A stretch of DNA of 64,000 nt from Rhynochetos jubatus. Taxonomy: Eukaryota; Chordata; Aves; Eurypygiformes; Rhynochetidae. Location: contig CM050668.1 in the NCBI GenBank assembly GCA_027574665.1, positions 4,656,001-4,720,000 on the forward strand, given 5' to 3'. The position numbers were made by a program, and so were the translations under genes. Each line of letters starts with the position of its first letter. Within the stretch, counting starts at the first letter, position 1. The notes under the pieces are model-generated. The model worked only from the letters and a program-made list of their open reading frames with translations, ran no database searches and was not told where the DNA came from. Of this stretch, positions 50,928 through 62,400 are shown one piece after another.

Positions 50928-53900
50928 ATTTCAAATTCCTTCAATACCAAAGGACAGATGGATTCTCGGGCATTAATTTAAAATACTGCTACTAATAATA
51001 ACAACCTTACATGTGTGCTGTTTGCCAAAAGCTGAGAATCAGCAATGATGAAAGATGAAACTGCCCCAGGTTTCTTGGCAAAAGTGATGTAGGCAAATAT
51101 TTCAAAGGTCATTTCAATTTTGAAATTTGCTTCCTTGGAGATTGTGCTGTGGTAACGTTTGCCTTCTAGATGTTATCAGAGAAGCACTGGAATGTCATAG
51201 TAACTGAAATTAAAGAATTTTAGGATGTAGAGTCTGGCTGTTAAAGATATCCCCTGGCCTGCTGTTCTCATTAGCCTTCCTAGTCTTACAGGCATTTGCT
51301 GACTGCTCCAGTTCTAGCATTTCGCAGTCAACACGTTACATTGCAAGCTCCAAATCATCAAAATGTTTTGGTTATCCCCATTTACTGATCACACGCTTGA
51401 CTCTGGTCCTATTTGTCATCTGTTGGCCCTTCAGTAAGCTTTTGTGTTTATAAATCTAATGAAAAAAGCAAACACAACCCCAACTTTGCTTGTGTACTAA
51501 TTTTAACTTGCAGAGTCATAGTGCTGTTATTTAACCGCAATGCTTCAGTAGCACCGAGACACCACTGAGACCAGGGCCCTGTATAAGCATCAAACAAACT
51601 CGCAGATACAGCAGGACCTGCCAGATGGCAGCTTCTGCAGCCCTAAATATTCCCTTTTTTGCATGGGAGTAATGGAGACCTTGAAGAAGCACTGCATTGA
51701 CATCTGTGGCAAGATATGTCTTATGTAAGGAACAGTTACTAACAGCTAAAAAAGTTCTCTCCCAGCCTTATTTCTTATCTCTGTAGCAGGGCTACCACCC
51801 AACTGGTGTTTTCTGAGATTGGCTGAGTATCTGCCTTGAGGTCTGGTTATGTTTACCACGCTTCACTGAGTAAGCCTCCTGCCAAATATGCTGGCCCGTG
51901 GCACTAGGTGCCACCTTCACTGATGGCATGGGAGCTGCTGTCGCAAAAGCCTGGAAGAGCGGGCTGCAGTGTGGAACGAGGGATCTGTGATGTGATCAGG
52001 GCTCATGTTGCTGTTCCAGACTTTGATTGTCCTGTTCTGGGTGGGACTGGAGAGAACTTGCTTGTTTGAACCCAGTGCTGGGCTTTGGAGAGCTCTCTTC
52101 ATGGGAGACTGTGTGCTGCCTGATTGCTTCCCCAGGTTCTGTGCAATGTATTTCTTTTTCATGCTGAAAACAGCTTGTAAAGCCTTCGAGTCTGCTATAG
52201 CTCAAGGGTAGCAGTGTAGGAAAGCAAGTATCTTCTTTTTCTGTGCACTTTTTGGTGCTCTCCTAGTTTTAATGTTGCATAATATAGTTGCAGAGCATAA
52301 AACTCTTGTTACTTTTGGTGATTAGGTGAGTTCAGCAATTCCAACGCTATCCACTATTTCTGCTCTTGAATTCCGACCTGCAGCTTACTGGGTGAGCAGG
52401 AAGGCTGTAACCCAAGCATTAGTCAGAAGTTTATTTGTGCTTTTTCGTTAGCAAGTGTAGCTATCTTGAGTCTCACCGCCACTCTCAGGAGCAGCATCAT
52501 GAGAGGTGCTCTTGCAGTTGGCTGCCTCTCCTTGGGGTATCTTCGGCCTCAGTGAGGGGGAAGTGAAATCCCTTTTCACTGGAGAAAGAGGGCTTGTGTG
52601 AGAGTTTTAACTTGGAGAATGGCCTTTTGTAAGAGGCCGTGAAAGGAGACAGCTGCAAGTTGACCTGTTCTAGAAGTCATCGAGTGGCTACTCTGATCTC
52701 CAGATCTGCAATGGAGTGACTGTTTCTTTGAGCAGATGAAAATACCCCAGGGCATGGTCAGATTTCTAACAAGTTTCAACACCTACTTCCCATGTTCTTT
52801 TCCTTATCTGCCTCCAGTAATCAGAGGTCACGTGGAACGCTTTTTTTGCATGGAATTGAGCCACAGATTGAAAAACCCACTGCAGTAGATTGTAAGCAGG
52901 TTTCTGTTTTGACTTTTCAATTTATATCGCTGAAGACAAATTTTATTAGTAAAATCTTGGGTAACTCAGCAGTGGATTTTTAGTCTCTGACTGGGTGCCT
53001 GGAACTGCATTTCTTTGAACTGTCTTTTAGAGGAACTGCAGCTGTATAAATGGATGAAGACTGTGGAAAGAAACTATAAATATGGCTTTATTAAGGTGGG
53101 TTTTTAAATCAAAGTGACTTTTTGAAATATTTTAATGAAGGTTAAAAACTATTTTCCAGTTCTTTCCAACAGCTATTCAGCTTTTCAGCAATGCAGAGTG
53201 GGACATGTTATCAAGGGAACGGTGGCAATTGCATAAATGGCAGTGGATGGGGCAGTGACTTTTCGGTGAGACTCTGTAACCTCGACTAGACAGACAGTTT
53301 AAAATGGCCAGGGGCTAGCATGCCTTTTCTGCTCCTAATTTTCATCATGCAGAATAAGGATAGGTTTTACAGGGCTAGACAGACGTTGCTGGGACGGTGC
53401 TGTGGGTGTTGGGGAGTGAGGAATTTGTGTGCATTTGGGAGACATTTCCTTTTGTCCTGCAGCTTTTTTTCAATGGGCAGTGGTGGATTCTGCCTTACCA
53501 GGAATGTGACAAACTCACTCAATATTTTTCTTGCTAGAAGTTAATTGAAAACAACGATTTAGCACATAAAAATGTGCTAGCATAGCTTGATGATGGTTCA
53601 GTGCCTTATATTCCCCTCGTGTTCTTGTCACAGAGGGTTTAGACTCTCTTTATTTAAGTAGGTGTGGCAGGTATCTGAAGTCCACAAGCCAACTGGTACT
53701 TTGAGTTGTTGGCTGTCCTGGGAGTTAACCGTGGGTTCAGTAAGCAGCACTGAACTCTTGTTTCCTTTGCAGCTGGGAGCTAATGAAACTGTAGAGGAAG
53801 CTCGGGCTTTGCATTAAAAAGCCACGTCCGTTCCAGCTTAAACACAGCTCCATCTCCCCACATCTCAGTGTCTCCAAAGCTGGATTCGGTGAAAACCAAA

Positions 53901-54299
53901 GACACTTAGACTGGAACAGGGTGGTTGAGAGAGTGGAGCAAGGGATAGGTGAAAGGGCATGAGTGGTCATCAAAAGTCAGGGCTACACCACTGCCAGCTG
54001 TGTCTTGCTTGTTCTCCACCATAAGGGCATGTCTTTGAGAACACTGGGCAAGGGCTTTTCATTGAAGCCCAAGGCCATAGCATGGAGGAAATCATTCAGA
54101 AAGCTTCTCGGTAGTCTAAAGAGAGTAAAAATGGTTGTGTTGGGAGCGGTTTTCCTCTCGGCACAGGCACAAGGGTATGTGCACATATATATGCATCTGT
54201 GTAAATGAACGTGTAAAAGAAAAGGCCCTGGAATACATCATCCTGAGGTGATCTGAGCTAGGATTTCCGTTCAGTAGAGCCTGGCATAAAGAGGCTTTG
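50928..54299. other. Unassigned non-coding stretch
   Basis: Nothing recognised beyond short open frames (81 codons or fewer). There is no repeat family signature up to the target-site duplication of the LTR at 54300. Confidence 0.55.
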
Positions 54300-54305
54300 T
54301 AGCAA
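54300..54305. repeat. Left target-site duplication of solo LTR
   Basis: TAGCAA lies directly left of the LTR and matches exactly the six bases directly right of it (55592-55597). A 6-bp duplication fits class II (alpha/beta, ERVK-like) retroviral integration. Confidence 0.8.
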
Positions 54306-55591
54306 TGTGGTGGGCTGACCCAGGGTGGGGGCCAGGTGCCCACCAAAGCTGCTCTATCACTGCCCTCCTTGGTTGGCAGGGGAGAAAATATAACTAAAAG
54401 TTCATGGACTGAGATAAGGACAGGGAGATCATTCAGCAATTATGTTCACGAGCAAAACAGACTTGACTTGGGGAAATTAGTTTAATTTATTACCAATCAA
54501 ATCAGAGTACAATAATAAGAAATAAAAAACATCTTAAAAACCTTCATCCCACCCATCTCTTCCCCCTGGGCTCAACTTCACTCCCAATTTCTCTACCACT
54601 TCCCCCCAGCAGTACAGAGGGACAGGGAATGGGGGTTGTGGTCAGTCCATCACACACTGTCTCTGCCGCTCCTTCCTCCTCCGGGGAGTGTCCTTGCACT
54701 CTGTCCCTGCTCCAGCGTGGGTCCCCCCCACAGGAGACAGTCCTCCACCAACTTCTCCCACATGAGCCCTTCCCAGGGGCTGCAGTTCCTCACCCGCTGC
54801 CCCAGCGTGGGTCCCCCCACGGGGTGCCGTCCTTCAGGAGCAGCTGCTCCAGCCTGGCCCCCCCCCCCCGGGGTCACAAGTCCTGCCAGCAAACCTGCTC
54901 CAGCCTGGGCTCCTCTCTCCACGAGGCCACAGCTCCTGCCAGGAGCCTGCTCCAGCGTGGGCTGCCCACGGGGCCACAGCCTGCTTCGGGCATCCCCCTG
55001 CTCCAGCCTGGGCTCCTCTCTCCATGGGGCCACAGCTCCTGCCAGGAGCCTGCTCCAGCATGGGCTGCCCACGGGGCCACAGCCTGCTTCGGGCATCCCC
55101 CTGCTCCAGCCTGGGCTCCTCTCTCCATGGGGCCACAGCTCCTGCCAGGAGCCTGCTCCAGTGTGGGCTGCCCATGGGGTCACAGCCTGCTTTGGGCATC
55201 CCCCTGCTCTGGCTTGGGGTCCTCCCCGGGCTGCAGGGGGGTCTGTGCCCACCCGTGACCCTCCATGGCTGCAGGGCACAGCCGGCCTCACCATGGGCTG
55301 CCGGGGAATCTCTGCTCCAGTGCCTGGAGCACCTCCTCCCCCTCCATCGCCGTGACCTGGAGGTCTGCAGGGTTGTTCTCTCATGTGTTCTCACTCCTCT
55401 CTCTGGCTGTAGTTGCCCAGTTGGGTTTTTTCACCTTCTTAAACACGTTATCTCAGGGGCACTACTGTTGTTGCTCATGGATTCAGCCTTGGCCAAGGGT
55501 GGGTCCATCTTGGAGCTGCTTCCAGCAGCTTCTCACAGAAGCCTCCCCTGAAGCGCCCTGCTACCTAAACCGTGCCATGCAAGCCCAGTAC
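54306..55591 (-). mobile_element. Solo LTR of an avian endogenous retrovirus (fossil)
   Basis: A 1,286-bp LTR remains without internal gag, pol or env sequence on either side, so it is a solo LTR left by recombination between two LTRs. I recognise the sequence type from bird genomes; the exact family name needs a library search. Sense is probably the minus strand: read that way, a long GC-rich U3 with tandem repeats comes first, followed by an AATAAA-type signal opposite about 54490, a GT-rich stretch and a short U5. On the plus strand the repeats lie at about 54895-55220. Exact 6-bp duplications flank it. Age is probably modest, given the intact duplications and well-matched internal repeats. 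It contains no gene; the long overlapping open frames on both strands are produced by the GC-rich tandem repeats. Confidence 0.85.
54895..55220. repeat. 103-bp tandem repeat array inside the LTR, about three copies
   Basis: The phrase TCCTCTCTCCA begins at 54911, 55014 and 55117, giving an exact 103-bp period. Each unit is itself made of roughly 34-bp subunits built around CTGCTCCAG(C/T)(G/C/A)TGGGCT. Repeats in the U3 part of an LTR often act as enhancers. Similar single subunits continue to the left as far as about 54710. Confidence 0.9.
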
Positions 55592-55597
55592 TAGCAA
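55592..55597. repeat. Right target-site duplication of solo LTR
   Basis: TAGCAA, identical to 54300-54305. Confidence 0.8.
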
Positions 55598-57987
55598 CCA
55601 CAGTGTTCTGCTTCAGGAGGCAGAGCTGTCCCAGGGTCACTTGTACCATCATGGTAAAATCGCCTTTGTTTTTGGCACAAAGATAACTACCCCTTTTTTA
55701 TTCGTGTCACATTTTACCCGCTTGCAGTTCCCTGCTTGTATGTTTTGGCTTTTCACCAGGACCTTGGGCTATGTGTGCTCATCTGGTTTTGATAAAACAT
55801 TGAACTTAGACAATACATCTTCTTGGACATTTCTTCCTGTTAGATTGGAGTGTGATACAAAGCAACCAGTACTTGATCAGTAGCAGACACTGTTTTTGTC
55901 AAGCATCGTTGCGTGTTCATTAGCCATGAAAGGATTGTAGACTTGCCCCAGCACAGACCAGTGCAGGTAGGTGCTGCTTCTTCTGAGCCCTTCTTTTGGC
56001 CACTCTAGCCCAGCCCTGGGCTGTAAGGTATGGTGCCCTTTTGAAGTCCACATTCACGTTCTAGGCTATGCCACCAAAGTTATTTGGATGGTGTTTATCT
56101 TCATTTACAGTCTTTTTAGTCTGCTAAGAGAGATAAAATGGTCGTGAGATATTGAACAGGGGAAGATGAGGGAGTAGCAACCTCATTAAAAACCATCTCC
56201 TTGTCCCGACGTTTAGGTAGCATTTAATGAACACGAGAATTTGCAATGCAGTAATATATTGGGCAAAAAGCTGAGTAAAACCAGCATTTCTCATGGTCTG
56301 CCCAAGGAGCGTATGTGACCTCTATTGGTGTAGTCAGTCTGTCAGCCTCCATAACACACTTAATGTCCCTAATATATGCAAGGAAAGGACATACCACCTC
56401 TGGGTTTGGCAGAGCGTGATCTAAACCGTGAAGAAGGGTATTCATCTCACTGAAGTCCATCTGTCTGCCTGTGCATCTAGCTCTCGTTGAAACCAGTCAC
56501 CTGGGCTCCTCTCAGAGGACATGGAGTAGGAAGAGGGAGAAACAGAGGTTGAGCATCCCTGTTTCTGATTTCCATGCCTGGCTTGGACTACGGTGTATTT
56601 TCACTGTCAGCACATAGTGCAGCAGTGTGTTAGCGGTCTGAGCGAGCTTGGGATGGTCTCTGTGTTAGCACCATCCTGCACAGAGAATTTGCCTTAAATC
56701 TGGGTACCAACGTAGTTCTGCCTGCCAGCACAGCCCCGCGTGTAGCTGCTCTGCCAACGTGGGCGCGACAGGCTGCTGGTGGGGTTACCTGCTTGTTATC
56801 TCAGGAGAACAGCCTGCCCATAGCCCTTCCTATTCACGCTGTATTTTTGGTGCCGTCATACGGTAGGCATAGGCTGTCCAACTCGCAGCACTCTTGTAGT
56901 AGGAGTATGTGGGAGCGTGCGAGCGAAACGGGTGATGGGTGAACTCCCTGGAAGCCATCCAATTAAGTTGTTTCTTGTGCTATTGGAAAGCCCGGGAAGC
57001 GCAGGAAGATAAAAGATACTCAGACGTACAGACCGCCATTGTTGGAGGTTTTAGCCTGACCTTGGGATCTGACAGACATGTTTATCCAGCGTGAGAGAGG
57101 CTGGGAGGCACCGTGCAGACCTCTTTGTTCCCAGCTTTTTTATCTCTTTATGTCTTGTCTCCCTTCCTTCATCCGATGGACGGAGATGAAAGTTGCGTGC
57201 ACCCCTCTGGAAGCTTCCTGATAAATCCAATTAAAATACCTCACTCGTAGCATAAGCAAGGGTTGAGGCATTGAATCTATTCAGCTGAAGGGTTACGATC
57301 CTGGAGCGCTTTTCCTGTCCTGGTTCTGGGATTATGGGGATTCAAAACTGAGATTGAACACTTAAACTTTTATGGGAAAGGCTGGTAGAACTTAACATGC
57401 TATTTGGTTTTCAGCAAATTTTTGCTCAACGTGGAATTGAATCTCGCAATCTTAAATGCTCCAGTAAATAAATGTGATAGAATCCCATTTAATTTGTGCG
57501 AGTTGCACCCCCTAAAATCCTTTAGGCTATTTGAACAGATGACAAGCCAAAAAATAGAGCTTTTTTTTCCTAATTTTCCAGCTGTGTAAATCTAGCCTTG
57601 GATATTAAAAAGACTTATTCACACAGATTCACAGAGTTCTTCTTAAACATTTTCTGTCTCCTATACCTTGACTAATTTCCTAGAATTATCAAAGATAACA
57701 AACAGGTGTTGTAACTAACAAATGTTTTTTTCATCACATCTTAATCCTCAAAGGCAAGAGAGAACTCGCAAAGTAAGAGTTGACTGCAGTTTTCCCAGTG
57801 ACACTGATATACTCCCATCCGATCTGTCTCTAGGTCCTGAGATTAGAAGGCAGCTGACAGTGTTCATTAATGATAGACAGGATGAGGAGAGAATCCTGCT
57901 TATATTCCCTCTATTAATTGTTCCACTGATTATAATGAGATTTTATTTTTTCTGGTACCATATGTATATGGAACAAGAAGAAATGCC
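55598..57987. other. Unassigned stretch with a CpG-rich patch
   Basis: No gene is recognised. Between about 56711 and 56945 there are roughly 14 CpGs, denser than the surroundings. A minus-strand open frame at 56224-56460 (78 codons) has a balanced composition with several cysteines and tryptophans, but no splice border or family that I recognise. Confidence 0.45.
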
Positions 57988-58007
57988 TTTTTTTTTTTTT
58001 TTTTTTT
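57988..58007. repeat. Homopolymer T20
   Basis: Twenty T bases. I checked whether this is the reversed poly(A) tail of a minus-strand retrocopy, but the sequence to the right shows no poly(A) signal or recognisable transcript. Confidence 0.95.
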
Positions 58008-58289
58008 GAAGCATCACTCATCTAAGCCATCTCTGATTTAAAAAATGAAGTTGCTTTTACAGAAACCATACAAAACCGTTGTCAAGACTTATGTGAAATA
58101 CTGTTGTGTCCTAATAATAACTTCTAGCTGAAAAATCTTGGCATCCTGCAGTTTAGGAAAGGGTTTTAAAATTCACCTTCGGTTTTTGGGCAACAGGCAA
58201 AACATGTGGCTCTGTTTAGGAGCTATTTTTGTTAAAGCTTGACAATACAGGATGATAAAATACAGCTGCATTGTTTAAACTTTCAATTT
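58008..58289. other. Unassigned non-coding stretch
   Basis: Nothing recognised. Confidence 0.5.
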
Positions 58290-58620
58290 AATTTCTGGTT
58301 GGTGTCCAAGTTGTTTCATCAATATGGCGCCATTCATTTCAAAACAAAGCTCTTGGAAGGGTCTCCATTACCCACCATTGATCAAGAGGGTGTTAAAATG
58401 TAGAGCCTAATTATGTTCCTGGCCTGTTTGGAATTCCAGAATTGGATTTTTACAACTGTCAAATTTGCAATCAGGGTAACTTTCCATGACAATTAGTCAG
58501 AATTATTAGAGCTTTTGTTGCCAGGGAGTTATAACTAATGGTGGTGGTTCACTTTTCAAGGCTCTGTAAGTGTCAAAGGCAACATATATCTTGAAGAATA
58601 GCCATTTGACTACAACATTG
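58290..58620. promoter_or_regulatory. Possible conserved non-coding element
   Basis: This repeat-free segment has AACAAAG (58343-58349, SOX/TCF-type), CATTGATCAA (about 58376), TAATTA (58408-58413), TGACAATTAGTCAG (about 58487) and TCAAAGG cores in close succession and very few CpGs. The motif mixture resembles vertebrate developmental enhancers. No conservation can be measured here. Confidence 0.2.
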
Positions 58621-59121
58621 TCTGTACTTAACTGCACCCAAATGTCTACTACTGTTACAGTCGTTTTTATCCATCCTCCAGGGCTGAGTTGTTGCCACAA
58701 CCTCTACTGCAAGCTCTACAGATATAATGAACTACTGAGTTCTGCCTTGTTGCAAACTGGGATTTGAGAAATTGTGGCATGAGAAAGTTCATCCTTGAGT
58801 ATGTCACTCAAGCTCAGCTTGGTAAGGGCTGGCTCTCAAAATGCTATTAATGCTGCTGATCTTCATCAATTATTGCTTCAGATCTTTAAAATGAGGCAAG
58901 TATAAATATCTGTGCAATCTATCTGGATGAACACTCTCTCTGCTTAGTCTGATACCTTACAGTTAAAGCACCTACCTGTGTGTAATATTGAGTATGTGCT
59001 GAACATGAGACGTTTACACGATCGGGTCTTCCTTCTTGGTATTGCTCTAAAAAATTTAAAAAAAATAATTAAAAAAGATTTCCTTGCCTAGTGAGCAACA
59101 TCTATTTTAGAGACGTGTTCA
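58621..59121. other. Unassigned non-coding stretch
   Basis: Nothing recognised. An A/T-rich run around 59045-59080 lies just ahead of the CR1 insertion. Confidence 0.5.
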
Positions 59122-59428
59122 AGATGGAAGGGGGACTTTTTACAAGGGCCTGCAGTGACAGGACAAGGGGTAACGGGTTTAAATTGAAAGCAGGGAGATT
59201 TAGGTTAGATACCAGGAAGAAATTCTTCCCAGAGATGGTGGGGAGGCCCTGGGACAGGTTGCCCAGAGAAGCTGTGGGTGCCCCATCCCTGGCAGTGTCC
59301 CAGGCCAGGCTGGATGAGGCTGGGAGCAACCTGGTCTGGTGGAGGGTGTCCTGCCCATGGCAGGGGGGGTGGAACTGGATGATCTCTAAGGTCCCTTCCC
59401 GCCGAAACCATTCTGTGATTCTATGATA
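59122..59428 (+). mobile_element. CR1 LINE fragment, 5'-truncated
   Basis: About 307 bp of CR1 3' end in sense orientation. It runs from 'gggggactttttacaagggc' through 'cagtgacaggacaaggggta', 'accaggaagaaattcttccc' and 'ctggatgaggctgggagcaa' to the tail ATTCTGTGATTCTATGA. It is highly similar to the reverse complement of 15842-16304, so both are probably of a related young subfamily. An open frame of 111 codons crosses it and includes repeat-derived peptide only. Confidence 0.95.
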
Positions 59429-62400
59429 TGACCTTCTGTTGGCCTGTTGATGTCAACAGATTTTTGTCATACTAATGGTGCGAGTGCTGTCTGATACTGA
59501 TAGACGATGGCTCTGTGTTCATCTTTGCGTTCTGTTGGATGAACCGCTTTCCAGTGGCAGTTACAGTTTACCCCCTTTGCTATGCCTGCTGTTCCTCCCA
59601 CCCCTGCGCTGCCCTTTTTGTTCCAGACTCAAGCATCTCTGCAGCCACATGGTTTAAGGACTTGATCTCCCTGAAAAATAATGTTTTTTTCAGATTGCAT
59701 TATTTTTTGCTCTCTTTCCTGTCTGGTGTGTTCTCCATCTGGGGGTGGCAGATGTTCTCATTCTTAAAACAGAGGTGGCAGCTTCCTAAACCAGTTAGGC
59801 TTAAGCAGTAGTGCTACCTAGTGTCAAACTATCACCTCTCTTTTTAACCAGGAAGCCAGAGACTGTCTTTCTAACACATACCTAGAACATCTCAGTGTCT
59901 GCTGACATGTATTTACCCGAACTGTCCTGTGATCATTTTCGATAAAAAGATCTGGACTACAGCTTTATTGACACAGGGTCCAAGTTGTTCAAACCCCTAG
60001 TCCTGCAGAAAGTTTGCCCTGGAAGAAAGAGAGATTGTAATCAATTTTGTTTAATTAAATCAACCTAAACTAATTGTCAGGTAATAAAATAGTGTTGGTC
60101 AGCTCATAAAACAGAAACAAAGATGAAAAGAGTAGTTGCCATGAACAGGTGGTAACTCTGTTTCCAAGTTAGACCACATTACTCTCTGGCACGGGGTCTC
60201 TGAGAATACCTCATATTCTAGTTCTTAAAAAAAATGTTTATGAAACTTATAAAATATAGGGCTCATTTTATAACCAATTTTCTATCTCACCTGCCAAGAG
60301 CAGTAGGGGTTGAGCCAGCACAAGGCGGATGCAGATTTTTAGGCAGCTGTCCAGAAATGGATTCCCTGCACAGGGCTGTGGAATACATTTCTACCTTTTA
60401 TTGGCCTTTCTTTTGCAATTCTTGTGATTTAGTTTTCTTTCTTGATGCTGTTACAGAAAGACCTTGTAAACATTTTTTTGGTGTCACCGATCTCGACCTG
60501 GCACTGTTGTGCAAAGGGAGAAACTTCCTAGGCTACGCTGTGGATGCAGGTTAACTCTGGGTGGATCTTGGGTTAGTAACAGGATCCCTCTGGATTTGGC
60601 CCTTGGTATTTCTGTTGACTCTGCAGTTCTTGCAGAAGGCATAAAACATTTATCTAATTTTAACTGGAAAGGACTAAACTGGAATCTTTATCTGCTCCTC
60701 AAAGTAGAAGCAGAACTTGGTGGTTTGCAGTTGCTGTTAATGGTGAAATAATGAAAGAAAATGTACTGCATAGTGGTTATTATATTATTCAGTTAATAGT
60801 GCAAAGCTATGTGGTTCTGAGAACTTTGTTATGTCTTGCAGTTAGTTTGAATGCTCTGTAGTGGTGCAAGGCTTTCAGCACCAAAGTTACACTGTCTGTG
60901 ACTTATACCCGTTCTCTGTGACCACTCATTCCCCAAAATCTCATGCAGGATGCCCTTGGCTGCTTTTATGTTAAGGCTCAAGCGTCTTAAGGCATTGGAA
61001 GACTAGATCCATTTTCTCTTCCACATCAGTCCTCCTGTTTCAGAGACTGCAGTCATAAAACAGTGTGCTGCATTGATACAGCTCTTTGGGTTTCTGGCTG
61101 CAATGACCATCTCTGTTAAGAGGGGGTGCTCTGGAACTCCTCACTTGAGAATTTCAGCTGCCAATGCACAAGACTAATGCTGTGTGGCCTTGTAGCCTCC
61201 AACATCTTGTTTAGAGGCTTGACCTGGCTTCAGCTTTCTATCACGTATAGCTTTTGGACCTCAGGTTGGCCAGACTGGGCCTTAGGGCTTTAAGAAGTGA
61301 GCCTCAGCTCTTGCTTCTCTGCACTTGTCTTGCAGGTGCTCTTCCCTGACATCAGGGCAGCTGCCATGGGCCAGGGTAACTAATTTCTAGGCTTGTTGAG
61401 GTTGCCTGCGATGCTTACTTTGGGATAGTTGCTAACTGGGATAGCTGGGCTTTGCTCTTCCTCCTTTCAGAAGGCAAAGAATTGGAATTCCCCTAGCTGG
61501 CTGTCTTGGTTTGTAGGGAAGGTGCTAGAGCTGCATCCCAATCCTCACTTGCCATCACGTGTTGGCTGCAGCAAAGACAGTGAGCAGAGTGGTTTTGCTT
61601 CATCTTCTGTTAAAGCAGGGCACTGCCATGGCTGAAGACAGGTTTGTTGCCTATAGCAAGAGGTACCAGAGTTAGAGACCCATCAGATTTGGATGAGGCA
61701 GGAGCTGGAGTATCTGGAGAGAGGCTTCTGTGGGAGGCCAAGACTCCCCTGTCTGGCTCCTGCCAAGTTTGTTTGGGAGGTTGCAACTGCTGCTCACATA
61801 ATAAGCAAAACCTTTCCTGTTGCATGGCCAGTTTTGCTTCTAAGTACAGTGTTTTCTATCTTTACACTTACAGTAATGCTCTGGTCCAGCCAGGTTGCTG
61901 CCCTGGCTTAGGATGTGTCCCAGATCCCCGCTTGCCTGCTCTCTCCTTGCAGCCAAAGATGAGGTTGCAGTACATGCTGACACAGCTCGCAGCCAGCTGG
62001 CACTGGGAAGACTGCAGCATGGCCATCGCCTTCTCCCTGTAGGATTTCCCAGTGGCAGGCATTGCCTCCTGGCCTCCCGCTGCTTGAGGAGGTGCGACTA
62101 GAAGCAGTGTGAGCGGTGCAGCACATGCTGTGGTTGCTTGTCTGAGCAAGGCCACAGTGGGACTTTGAGAACATCCCCTTGGGTCCCCGGTGTGATTTAC
62201 CATGTCCTGCTGAATGACCATCACTCGAAACCCAAATCTTGGGTTAAACCAGCTGAAAAGATTTCTCACATTGGCAGTCCTGTGAGGAGCTTGGGCATAG
62301 GTCCCTCTGAGAATTTCTTTAAGAAAGAGGGAATAAGATCGGGATGGTGTCCTTTCAGGGCAGCTTGCTGTTCATCCACATGTCCCTTGCTTGCCCAACA

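Noticed and set aside
54629-55551. Several long overlapping open frames (up to about 244 codons) on both strands
   Set aside because: They lie entirely in the GC-rich tandem repeats of the solo LTR, read open in several frames at once, and their sequences are repeats of the 103-bp unit. They are not genes.
56224-56460. 78-codon minus-strand frame with several Cys and Trp residues
   Set aside because: Composition is plausible, but there are no exon borders and no recognised family; kept only as a remark.
57988-58300. T20 as the tail of a minus-strand processed pseudogene
   Set aside because: No poly(A) signal, no recognisable mRNA sequence and no flanking duplication next to it.
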